DNA of 64,000 bases, from NCBI GenBank assembly GCA_026936335.1, contig JAPMXV010000004.1, positions 62,001 to 126,000 of the forward strand. Direction: 5' to 3'. The stretch is from Mantamonas sphyraenae (Eukaryota; CRuMs; Mantamonadidae). The position numbers and the translations under genes are program-made. Below the pieces are notes generated by a model. It worked only from the letters and a program-made list of their open reading frames with translations, made no database searches and was not told the DNA's origin. Below are positions 21,401-31,509 of this stretch, in pieces. Within the stretch, counting starts at the first letter, position 1, and the number at the start of each line of letters is the position of its first letter.

Positions 21401-22334
21401 CATCTTTGGTGGAGAACGTGCTTGCCATCACTCCCTCAACCATGCCCTGATGGTCCACCTGTGCGCGTTTCGCCTCTTCCTCGGCAAACTTGTCCATTCC
21501 TTCTTCCATCATCTCCATAAAGCGGCTGCGTATCAGCTTCACGGCAGCGTCCAGACCAACGAGCATCGCCTCGCGTTTGGACATACTCCCCACCTCGGGC
21601 AGCACTGCTGCGGACCCTGCGGCCATCTCCGCCTCCACAACCGACTCGTCCACGCGCCGCATGGTGTGCACCAGCAGACATTTCGTGTCGCCGAAATCCA
21701 CATGTTCCACGATCTTCATCGTGTTTGGATCCCTGTCCATCGCATGCGTCATCATCACACACCGTGTCAACGTCAAGGTTTGGAAGAGAAAACACGAAAA
21801 GTCAGGAAAATCGCATCACACAACGTACGTCAAGCGGAACGCTTGAAGGCCCACTGCATGGCCTTCTTTGGTCCACAAATACATCACAGCAGGGTTGGCA
21901 TTGAAGGACGCCGTAAAGACCTGCTCCTCACGTTGCCCATTCGCAGAGTGCCAGCGCCGGCACAGTAGATCTGGCGTGAACTGCCACCACTGCGGCCAGC
22001 GCTCGCTCTCGCTCTTCCACACTCCCAACAGCCTTGTGAACCAGCCCAGGACCTCACCCGACTGGCAGGCTGCAGAAATGGCCTCTTGCTCCGCCTTGTC
22101 CGTCACACTGACGCCCAGCTCCTCCGGGTCTCGAAGAATCTTTGATTGCAGGGTGGTTGCGTCCACCACCACGTTCCACTTGCCCAGATTCTCCGAAAAT
22201 GGTTTGACGCTTGGCACGAGTTTGTAGTGCCACAGCTTGCCCACTCGTAGCTGTTCTTCAGACGCTGTGGGCTGAGTGGCCACCGGTGTGGTGGGCAGTG
22301 GTTGTTGTTTTGTGGTTCCCTTTTTGTCACTCAT
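18423..22334 (-). CDS. Large orphan protein (1271 residues), mostly helical
   Basis: Two exons, 22334-21829 and 21732-18423, joined in phase 2 by a 96-nt intron (gtacgt...gacag). The start was taken at the second of two nearby ATGs. The N-terminal ~150 residues look like a compact domain rich in Trp (WKSESERWPQWWQF). The rest alternates helical segments with two short Ser runs (near genomic 20740 and 21380) and contains repeated helix-rich blocks in the C-terminal half. I saw no catalytic motif, membrane helix or repeat signature that identifies it. It is head-to-head with the membrane protein at 22503. Confidence 0.75.
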
Positions 22335-22409
22335 GGTCCGAGGTTGCATGCGACTGCGCAGATTCATTCATCTTCTTGATTCACATCATCCATGCTTTCC
22401 CAACTGCAG

Positions 22410-22410
<1 letters not shown>

Positions 22411-22436
<26 letters not shown>
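22411..22436. repeat. (AC)13 dinucleotide repeat
   Basis: A pure AC run in the 168-bp region between the divergent genes starting at 22334 (minus) and 22503 (plus). Similar TG/CA runs recur in introns and spacers of the window, for example just before the NDUFB9 acceptor (10885-10907). Confidence 0.95.
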
Positions 22437-22440
<4 letters not shown>

Positions 22441-22502
22441 GCACGTTTGCACAGCACACTCGCGCAGAGGCCGACCCAATCTTTTCCAACCACCCGTTGA
22501 CC

Positions 22503-24345
22503 ATGTGTCAAAGCCCCGTTCTGTGCGACTGTGACATGAGTCACATCCTGTTCCAACCGTTTGGCAAGACACGGGCCCAGAAACAAGCAATGACAACGCT
22601 GCAGATCTTGTGGGGTTGTCTGTTCCTCTTTGGCGGCATCTACCTCTACCTGAACGCAGAAGGTGGTGCCATGTTGCCTCCGGCGCCTGGTTTCCAGACT
22701 GCGCAGTCATCCTTCTTCAACGAGAGCTTCAATGACGTGACGCGGACGTGGTTTTCCGTAAACACAACCTCCGTCACAGAGCTGAAGGCAGTGTCCCCAC
22801 GCGCAAATGATGAGGCTGTGTGGAAGGGTGCCATTGATCCCAAGCAGGTGGGTGTGTTCAACATCCATCGTTCACACGAAGCCACCCTGGACCTTGGAGG
22901 CTACGTTCCAGACAAGGTCCTGACGCTTGACCTGTGCATGGACGAGTTTAAGCTCAACACATCCTTTTCCTATGTCTTTCGCATGGCATCAACCCGTGAG
23001 CAGGGTGTGGTGACCTCCAGGAGGCAGTGTTCGCGTGGCGTGCAGATTCCTGTGATGCGAAGCAACAACGGCAAAAGCTACGTTGCGAAGCGTGCTTGCG
23101 TCATGGTCACAGAGTTTGCCAACTTTGCATTGCAGTTCTCTTCTGGCTCCGTACCTGCGCCCTGCTTCACCTCCAACGTGCCCGACATCACAAACACGCC
23201 TGTCACCCAATGGGAAGAGGTTGTGGGTCCCGGCAGCTCCACGGCCGCGCATTCCATGGTCTTTGAGGTGCGTGCCTCCAAGGACGCCACCATCTGGATG
23301 GCAAAGAACAAGCAGAACGCAGGGACACCCATCGACATGGGTGTGTACATGCACAACACAAATGAGCGGTCGATGGGAATCGACCTGGGCATCGCCTTGA
23401 TGTGGTTCAGCACCTTGGCCTACCTGGTGCCCATGACCTTTTGTTACTGCAAGGGAAGACGCACCAAAGGCGACAATCTGTATGTGTTTGTGCTGTTCGG
23501 CCTTGTCTGCATCACGGCGACGCAGTCGACCGCGCGTCCGCTTTTCCGCTCGGATTTCGCAGCCTTTCGCTACGAATGGGCCCAGTTTGGCTTTGGTGAC
23601 ATTGACAATGTGCAGTCCATCAGCATTGACGGCAAGGAGGCCGTCCGCAAGGGCTACGGCCTGATGGAGAGCATCGTCACGTTTGGCACCAGCGTGCCCG
23701 GTACACCCGCTGCCATCCATTGGGAGGCACCATCCGACAAGCTCAAGGGCTTGAGTTTCGACACCGACAAGGAGGTGGAGATCAAGTTGGACGTTGTTCC
23801 CTTTGGGGGCGGCGCAGCGCAACCGCTGTCGTTCTCCTTCCGTCCGTTCATGGAAAGCCCCGACGGCAGCAAGGTCACCGCCAAGCGAGTGTGTGTCAAG
23901 ATCAACAGCGAGGGCTTTGAGGGCAAGACGTTCCGAGTCAACACCACGTTTGGCAGTTCCGGGTGCTTCATCAACCCCGTGTCGTCGGGGCGTGCTGCAT
24001 CGCTCCATCCAGTGGCACGTGCATCGACCACCGATGACCGCGACCTCGTGGTGGAGGTGCGTGGCTCCACTGACCCCTACGTGATCCTCGATGGCTGGAG
24101 TGCCAGGCGGAGCGACTACACCGGGATGTCACGGACCGAAGATGCCATTGGAAGCACCTTGCGCACTTTCATCGCCCTTGCACTGATTGGAGGTGGCATT
24201 GGATTGCTTTCCATCGGCCTGTGTTGCGGGTGGACGCGTCGTTCCCGCGACGGTGTATTGCTGTGTGCTGCGCACTGTGCACACTTCCCCCAAAGTCAAG
24301 AAAACTCTCTCCCCAGGAAACGTGTTCACTGTGCGGCAGCGTTAG
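22503..24345 (+). CDS. Multi-pass membrane protein with two related ectodomains, unknown
   Basis: Exon 1 is 22503-24252. A short 3' exon, 24317-24345, is inferred (64-nt intron gtgtat...ccccag), ending the protein as RRSRDGNVFTVRQR; 592 residues. Without the splice the frame runs on to 24368 with an unlikely Cys/His tail. In-frame ATGs at 22536 and 22590 are alternative starts. Topology: TM1 at once after the start, a ~240-residue ectodomain, paired TM2/TM3 with a short basic loop, a second ectodomain, and TM4. Both ectodomains run ACVMVTEF/RVCVKINSE, then CF, then (M/D)-(V)-(F/V)EVR. This suggests internal duplication of a TM-ectodomain-TM unit. No family was recognised. Confidence 0.72.
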
Positions 24346-24391
24346 CGTTCTACTCTGGTCCTAGATAAGTACCAGTCTTCGTTGGTGGTGG

Positions 24392-27300
24392 TCAGTTGTC
24401 GTTGTCGTCGTCGTCCTTGTGAATTCGCTGCAGGCCAGCCGGTCGCCTGCCCTGGGCAAGCAGGTACACGGCCAACAAGGCAATGTTCTGCAGAGCATTG
24501 ACATCTCGGTTGATAACTCGCATGCTGTGGGTACCTGCGCAGGCTTGGACAGCTGCGCGTGCCCCTGCCGTTGCACTACGACACCCGTGTTGCGCACCGC
24601 AAACTCTGCAGCCAACCCACCTGCCCATGGATTTCTTCGTGCTGCCCAGAGCGTGGCAGTATTGAACTTCTCCATGGCACCGTGAGTGGTGCTTCGTTGT
24701 GTTGTACTCTGATACGACGAGCACAAGGGTGTGCAAGGCCAGTTTGGAGGTGAACGACGTGAAGTTGCCACCAGTCCACGTCTGTGGCCCTGCCACTGCC
24801 ATCACATGATGTCTTTGCAACTTCTTCGCATATGACTTTGCTGCTGTGTAGCATCGCTGCGCCTGTGCGTCCTTGGATCGAGCTGACCGAGCTTTGCAGG
24901 CTTGTGTGACCTCCTCGCAGGTGTTCCGGTGTCCGCGCCTCCTCACTAGCTCGCCTCTGTGCGTAGTGGTAGACACACGCACGAGGTCACCAAACACACG
25001 GGAGCCGCGTCGGAATTCGGTCGCGCATGGGGCGAACAGGCCAGCGTGTGACTTTGTTTTTCCTCCGTCCAGAATCAACATCACTGCGTCATTCAGCCAT
25101 GATGCCTTTGGCGTCTTGCGGAACAGCACCTGTCGCTCATACAGTGCGCCTTTGGGAGTCAATGCCTGCTCCCGGGGAATACAACCGAGCAGCTTGTCTG
25201 CCTGGTCGACACTGTGGCCGCAGTGGCGCAGCAAACCTTGGGTTCTCTTTCGACCCAGCACTCGCACAGAGGCTGTCATGAGGACAGCAATGTTGTGTGT
25301 CCGCTTCAGAAAGGGAAGCAGGTACGCCACGCTTCGGTTTGATGGAAGGAACAGCTCATCCAGGAAAAAGCAGCCACGGCACTCGCGGTCCAAGTCGGGC
25401 TCCACAAGGCGCAGGAGAGACAGCAGGGATGCTTGCTTGTGGCGGCAGTACTTCCACGTGCCCATGTGTCGCGCAGCACTTCCCCAGTAACCACCCAACT
25501 GGGAGGATGAGGCAGACAAAAGATGGGGCAGAAACATGAAGGAGATGATCGGCGGGGCCGTGTTGCGTTTGTGACGCTGACCGAGGCTGTTGTGGGAGTG
25601 CCAGGCCTTGACAAGCGGGTCCAGGTAGTCGATGTTCGCACACAGCGTTTCCGCATGCTGGAGGGCACTTTCCTGCAAAGCAGCTGGACCCGTGTTTGCC
25701 TGGTTGGCGAGATCTTGCAGCAGCAAAACCATGTCGTTGGTTGTACTGTCCCACGTGCGGAGGATGTTCCAGTAATCGGTTGGTGTGTATGTGACCTGTG
25801 CCTCCATGTTCACCTGTTGCGGGAGGTTGATGAGCGACTCATCCTTTTCCAGATTGGCCTGAGCTGTTAGAAGGTCGGCGACGTCTCCGTTCGCGTACAG
25901 GTGGTCGGAGGTGAAGGTGATTTTCTTCAATGCCTGCGTGGCTGCTTCTGTCAGAGCCTCGGTGTCGGGCGGGGATGGCGATGCGGTTGAGGACGAGGAT
26001 GATGAGGATGAGGACGAGGATGATGATGCGGACGAGGATGATGAGGATGAGGACGAGGATGATGATGAGGAAGAGGATGATGATGAGGACGAGGATGATG
26101 AGGAGGCGGTTGAGGCTGAGGCTGAGGCTGATGCTGATGCTGATGCTGAACCAAAGATCTGGGCAAGGTTCAAGTCCTGGATGCGCTTCTTTACCATTGC
26201 CGCAGACCTTGGCTTCGTCGTTTCCTTGTCGTTGAGGTATTCGGCCATCACACGGCTGGCTTCCTCAACGTCGAGGCGGGTAACCTCGGGGGGAAGCAAT
26301 GCCTGCAATGCACACGCTCGGGCCGCACCCTGCACAAGCACCTTCATCAACTGGGAGCAGCTTGTACCGTGTTTGCCGATGGCCTTCAACCCGCGCTTGA
26401 TGTTGTCATCCAACGCCTCGTCCACCAGCGGCACAAACCCAGCAGCAGTGGGGAGTTGCATGAGCTTCATGGCCGACGGGATTTTCTTGGACCAGAACTG
26501 GTTCGCGCTCCAGCCTGGTTCTCCTGCCGCCTCCACGTCGAGAACCAACACCTGGCCATCGTGGCTCTGTGCCAGTGCGTTGGCCACACTCCGCCCCAGC
26601 TTGTCCAGGTTGACACAGACCAAAGGAGAGTCCACCGGATTCGTGGTATCCCCAGCTCGCGACGTACGCCCTCTGGGTACAACACGCACCGCATCCTGCA
26701 GGAGATAGGGGAGAAGCCGCACAAATACGTTCAGCATAACCAGCGTGGCCCTGCCAAAGGCATGTGCGGCCTCACCGAGCTCTTTGGCAACCGGGTGTGC
26801 GCACGCTGCGCCGTTGCCGTTGCTCGTATCATCCTCGTCCTTCAGGGGAATGATGGAGACGTCCGAGTCCACCAGACCACACAGGTGATCCGGTGCCGTC
26901 TTGGTGTCCAACTTGCCCACAATATCCAAGTCGCCGAGGAGATCTTCGACGGTGACATTGCGAAGTCGCGCCTCGAACAACCTCAAAGCAGCTGGTTCCA
27001 GCGTTGTCAGACTTTCCTGGCGCTTCTCGCTTGTGCTCATCCGACGCTGCTTTCTGTACCACAGGGACTCATACAGGGGCAGTAGACCATGCCTGCGGGC
27101 GTCTTCTTTGACTAGCTTGCGCACGTCCTTGTCGCCGATGTCCGGCATCTCCATCTGGTCACGAAGCTGGATGGCCTTGTGGATGAGGTCTGAGTCGACT
27201 GTGTCCCAGTAGCTCGCCACGCTGTTGGCCAGTGTCATGGACACGATGTCTTCGTCCGAAAAGATCGAAAGCACGGAAATGAACCTGAGTTTGGTTGGAC

Positions 27301-29432
27301 TGACGGTGACGCTTACATGAAGGCTTGTCGACGCTTGAAGACGCTCCACCAAGTGCTTTGCCTCCTCAGCGACCGCCGTGGCGTCTCCCAACACCATCAT
27401 GGTGTGGCTCGGGCGAGTGTTTTCGACGGGCTTCCACTCGCCTGAACGAAGAACCACCTCACCTTGGGCCTCCTGGCCATCGACCTGTGCATCCTCCAGA
27501 TCCAGAACCACATCATACGCATTGTTCAGCACAAGCAGTGTCTTTTTGGGCTCCCGCAAGCCCCTGGACGTCTGGAGGCCTCGGATCCCCTCGAGTCGTT
27601 CCTGATTCCTCCCGTCAACGATGACGGCCTCCAACACATTCCCATTCCCATCCACGACCACACAGAATGCCGGTAGAACGATGACGTAGCTGACGGGACG
27701 CCGCTGTTGTGAGAAAGTCGCCCAAGCTTTGGGGACGTGCATTGTTGTCTGCGCGTGCAGTGATTGCGCGAAGAATGAAACGAAAGCTCGAACCATGGCA
27801 CCCTTGTCGCCCTTGCTTTGGTTGACCATTTGCTTGTACACCTTGTTGAGGTCGCCCTCAGACACAGACGGCGTTGAGAGCGCGAGGAGGCGTTGACTTA
27901 CGCGTTTCTTGGCAAACACTGCCGCCCATGGTGAGTCCATGTACACAGCACTGTTATGCAGATCGTCCTCAAGCACTTGTTTGGATACAGCAGGCATGGC
28001 CTTGAACTCGGCCAGCAGCTTGCTCTCATTCTTGGTGTACTTTGTGGCCAGATGCTCAATCAATTTCTCCAGTGAATCGATGTACACAGTGGAGGTGCTG
28101 GAGAGTTCGAAGCCAGTGGGTACAATGAGCTCGTTGGCGCCGTCATACAGGCAGCAGGCCTGAATCACGAGATGTGAATATTTTGCCAGCAAAGATGATC
28201 GCATCGGGACGCCGTCGCGTTTGCCCGTCAGCAGGGCGAACGTGTTCAGCTGGTATCGGGTCTGTGCCGAGACCTTCAGTGCATGGTGTCTCGCGAGAGG
28301 ATGCAAACTCCAGAAGAAGCCTGATGCACGAGGAGCAAGCCTGACCACGTCAGAGTCTGTGTGCACGATGACGTGTTGGTAGCTCGCAACGTTGGCTGAG
28401 AAGAAAGCCCCTATGGCCTCCTCCGCCTCCAGGGAGGCCTCAGGTTGAGGCATGTGCGACAAGTAGATGCCGGCCGACTTCAACTCCACCGCGGTCAAGT
28501 CAACCACCTCGATGGACTTGGAAAGGCAGTTGTGCAAGTGACCATACGTCAGGTACGACCTGCATGTCCATAGCATGTCCTGTGGGGAAGGGAAGGGGCG
28601 GTGAGCGAGGGGTGGGATTTTTGCACTCTCGGGCAGCCACCCACTCACGTTGTAGGACGGCGCTTCCTTGCTGGTGGCGGAGCGTGCCATGTGTTTCAGG
28701 AAATCCTGGACGTGCACCTTGTCCTTGAAGTACGTTTGACTGCCTGCATAGTGCTGCGGTGGCGCATGATGGTCAATAAAGAGGACAATGGCCGCTTTGA
28801 CGCTGGCTGCCTCCAGGGCCTCGTGCAGCTGCGTTAGCTGGCCAATCACTACGTCCGTCTTGGATTGGATGTGCAAACGCACTTCCTTTGGTGATTTGTC
28901 TTCCAACTGTGCGCCTAACCAAACGGTCTTGTCTGTGCGGGGGAGAGAGAGTGCAAGAGACCAGGTGTCAGTTGCACCGTTATTTTTTTGGCGCGAGCGA
29001 TCTGCTGCACTTACAGAGGACGCCTCCATCAATCGAAACCACCACCATGCCCCCTTTAGGATCTGCAATCTCGGAGATCCTGCCTGCGAGAGCACGGGTG
29101 TCCAGAGCATGCCCGTGGGCAAGCGTGTTCTTGGGATTCGGCTCAACAGGCTTCACAGCAGTTTCTTCTGCTGCCAAATTGCGCGTGTGTTTGAGCAGCA
29201 CTGCCTTACCGGGGCGCCACACCTTCTGTGCTTGGCCGGTGGCGTCCATCGTGACTTCAACGACCGCGTGGGCATTGGGATCAAAGGCGGAGACCACCTC
29301 TTGTACGCACGGTTTCAAATTGTCCACGCTTACAGGACTTGCAGCAAGGACATCTTGCTGCCCTGCGAGCGATTCGGCGATGTCATCCAGCACAGCGCGA
29401 TTGTGTGTGCTGGATTCGGATGATGATGACAT
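24392..29432 (-). CDS. FEN1/XPG-like nuclease fused to a Fanzor/TnpB-like RuvC nuclease
   Basis: Three exons, 29432-29015, 28932-28649 and 28579-24392, give 1629 residues; in-frame ATG 29549 is an alternative start. N-terminal part: VVVSIDGGVLYKTVW (Asp ~135), then AIVLFIDHHAPP, like the FEN1 VFDG-PP strand. An XPG-I-like block follows, with EASLEAEEAI (~281-290), VIVHTDSDVV (Asp ~309 and ~311) and FALLTGKRDGVP (Asp ~356), parallel to FEN1 EAEA, ED-D and LLG-DY. A Ser/Ala tract fills ~1045-1103. C-terminal part: MLILDGGKTKS (Asp ~1405, RuvC-I-like). VSEYNTTKHHSRCH (Glu ~1525) resembles the Fanzor DEY-TSK-C--C motif. A CRVC half-ribbon (~1558-1561) and INRDVNALQNIALL (Asp ~1593, RuvC-III) precede GRRPAGLQR. 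No stop or frameshift occurs. The first ribbon Cys is replaced by His. The middle (~360-1040) is unrecognised. Activity and guide RNA are unproven. Confidence 0.72.
25975..26150. repeat. Imperfect GAT/GAG/GAC triplet tract (serine linker on the minus strand)
   Basis: An impure trinucleotide array of gat, gag and gac units. On the minus strand it encodes the Ser/Ala linker, about residues 1045-1103, of the FEN1-Fanzor-like protein. Read on the plus strand it would give an Asp/Glu run, which is a shadow frame. Such tracts are prone to length change and may vary between strains. Confidence 0.9.
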
Positions 29433-29697
29433 TTGTGTTGTAGCACCAGCGCAACCCACCCTGTTCTCATCCCTGCTCGATTTCACACGTGCCAAGATGA
29501 CACACGTGGAGTCCTGCCTACAGAACGATGATATCCGCTTTCCCAACATGTACTTATGACTTTCGTGATCGCTGCTGTGGATTTATTTCCCAACAACCAG
29601 TGTGCACAGAGGGGTGCTCACCACAGTAAACGCTCTCAAGGGCAGGCCACGAGGCGGCCAAAGGGACGACAACGCTGCACGCGGGCCGTACAACAAC

Positions 29698-29880
29698 ATG
29701 GGCAACGAAACCGAGATGATGCTGTTCCAGTTCAACTGCAATTCGTGTGCAAAGGCATTCCAGACGCAAACCGTGCCGGGTCAGCAAACTCAGGTTGCTT
29801 GTCCGCATTGCCAGGTGGTCAACAACGTCATTGGAGTTGCCCAGCCTGCCAGCTTGCCTGCATCTGTGCCCGCCGTGTGA
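29698..29880 (+). CDS. 60-residue zinc-ribbon protein
   Basis: Single exon, 60 residues from the ATG at 29698 (CAACAACATGG context). The body is one treble-clef-like ribbon: FNCNSCAKAFQT, a 12-residue loop, then VACPHCQVVNNVIG, and a short Ala/Pro tail. The same ribbon with the same spacing heads the membrane protein at 11053-11910, so the two are probably paralogous modules. No further function can be read. Its promoter region is shared with the divergent nuclease-fusion gene. Confidence 0.6.
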   Translation: MGNETEMMLFQFNCNSCAKAFQTQTVPGQQTQVACPHCQVVNNVIGVAQPASLPASVPAV

Positions 29881-29986
29881 TTCTCCTCCTTCCCCCCTTC
29901 TCCCCCCTTCTTCATACATTGCGCCGCCGTCGCTGCGCCGTCACACGCACACTTTCTCTGAAAACAAAACAACTTACTTCCGCAAG

Positions 29987-31415
29987 ATGAACGCAAAGGT
30001 TGCGATTCTTCTCCTTGCATGCATTGCCATGGTCAACGCTGCGTCGTACTACGCTCCGTCGCAGAACGTCAACGTGCGCACCGGTCCGGGCACCAGCAAC
30101 ACGCTGCTCTGGACCGCCTCCACTAGCGAGGTCTTTATGCAGGTGTCGAGCTCGGGTGTCTGGTAAGTCCACAGGCCATCCATTCACCATCCCATCCACG
30201 CCCTCCACATCCCTGCAAACCCACGCATCCAAGCCCCAGCGGCCCAGCAAACCCGCCTTCCCTTGCCCTCCCGTTTTTTCTCTGGATGCTGACCCTGCCC
30301 TTTTTTCGCTTCCGCGCTTGTTTTCTCCCTCTCCTACAGGTACCAGCTGCGCAAGCTGGGCGGCAGCCGAGACGGCCAGACCGTCTGGATCCACTCGGGC
30401 TACCTGTCCCGCGTGTACCTGAAGTGCCCCTCTGTGTCGTCCCTGAACATGCGGTAAGTTATTTTTTTTCGCGCGAAAGCGGAAAAGAGGGCCCATTTTT
30501 TTCCGGCAACGCATGCCCCCCCCTGCATTCGTCTCGCCCTTTCTCCAGCACGGCTCTCACACACAACATACGCACACCATGCTCAGCTCGGGACCCGGCA
30601 CGGGCTACACCCGCATCTGGTCTGCTAGCAGCAGCGAGGGCTTCCGCGTCCTGTCTACGCAGGGCAGCTGGAGCCGCGTCGTGGCTGTGACCAACCCGCG
30701 CACTGGCACCTACGCCTGGGCCCACAACGGCTACCTGACGTCGTGCAACCCGCAGCCGGGCAACAGCAACAACGGTGGCGGCAGCAACAACGGCGGCGGC
30801 AGCAACAACGGCGGCGGCAGCACCGGCTCCGGCGCCAACTGGCTCACCCGCGCCGGTCAGTGGACCGTCGAGAAGCTGGACCGCAGCACTCGCCGCTCCT
30901 TCTACCGCTTCACGTCGACCCCGAACAAGTTCTGCCTGCACACCATCGAGGGCCGCTGGCCGTCGAACGGTGACTGGGAGGTGGGAACCCGCGTGCTGGA
31001 CAACTCCCAGTACTGGCCCCACTTCATTGTGGCCAAGGACTACAACGGCCGTCTTCGCATCGGCCAGTACCTGCCCCTGAACGTCGCCGGCCGTGCCCTC
31101 AAGACTGGCAACAACTACGGTGTCATCCAGGTTGAGATCGGCGCCAAGGCTGAGCGTCCCTTCACCACCCACGCTTCGGACATCACCGCCGCCACCAAGG
31201 CCCTGTACAAGGCCGTGTGTGACGCCACCGGTATGCCCAACCGTGTTGACTCGCGTGTCCGCTTCACCTCGAACGGCGCCTACGGCACCAACGCCCCGCA
31301 GCGCCTGTCCCAGAGCACCTTCCTGTCGGTCACCGGTCTCCTCGGCCACCAGCACGTCTACAGCAACTCCCACTGGGACCCGGGAGCGATCAACCCGCAG
31401 CTGCTGCTGTCGTAA
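29987..31415 (+). CDS. Secreted SH3b-SH3b-amidase (peptidoglycan amidase type), bacterial-like
   Basis: Three exons, 29987-30162, 30340-30453 and 30587-31415, give 372 residues. A signal peptide (VAILLLACIAMVNA) is followed by two SH3b units (NVNVRTGPGTSNTLLWTAS and SLNMRSGPGTGYTRIWSAS). A (NNGGGS)n linker comes next, then an amidase-like domain. That domain shows HFIVAKDYNGRLRIGQYLP, a GVIQVEIG strand and GHQHVYSNSHWDPGAI, which fits zinc-dependent N-acetylmuramoyl-L-alanine amidases (His ligands, Glu, DPG). Two introns sit in the SH3b region. The likely role is digestion of, or defence against, bacteria outside the cell or in food vacuoles. Bacterial origin is inferred from the architecture. 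Confidence 0.82.
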
Positions 31416-31509
31416 GCGACAACTCCAATTGCCACAGACGCGCAGGAGTCCCGTGCAACTCAAGCAACAACAAACAAATCGCATGGTTGATTCCACACAC
31501 ATCATTTCA

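Noticed and set aside
22400..22440. Dinucleotide runs as possible CRISPR or structured repeats
   Set aside because: They are simple AC/TG microsatellites without spacers or dyad structure.
25911..26708. 265-codon plus-strand frame with an Asp/Glu run
   Set aside because: It is the complement of the serine linker and RuvC-proximal part of the nuclease fusion, whose minus frame continues uninterrupted with motifs on both sides.
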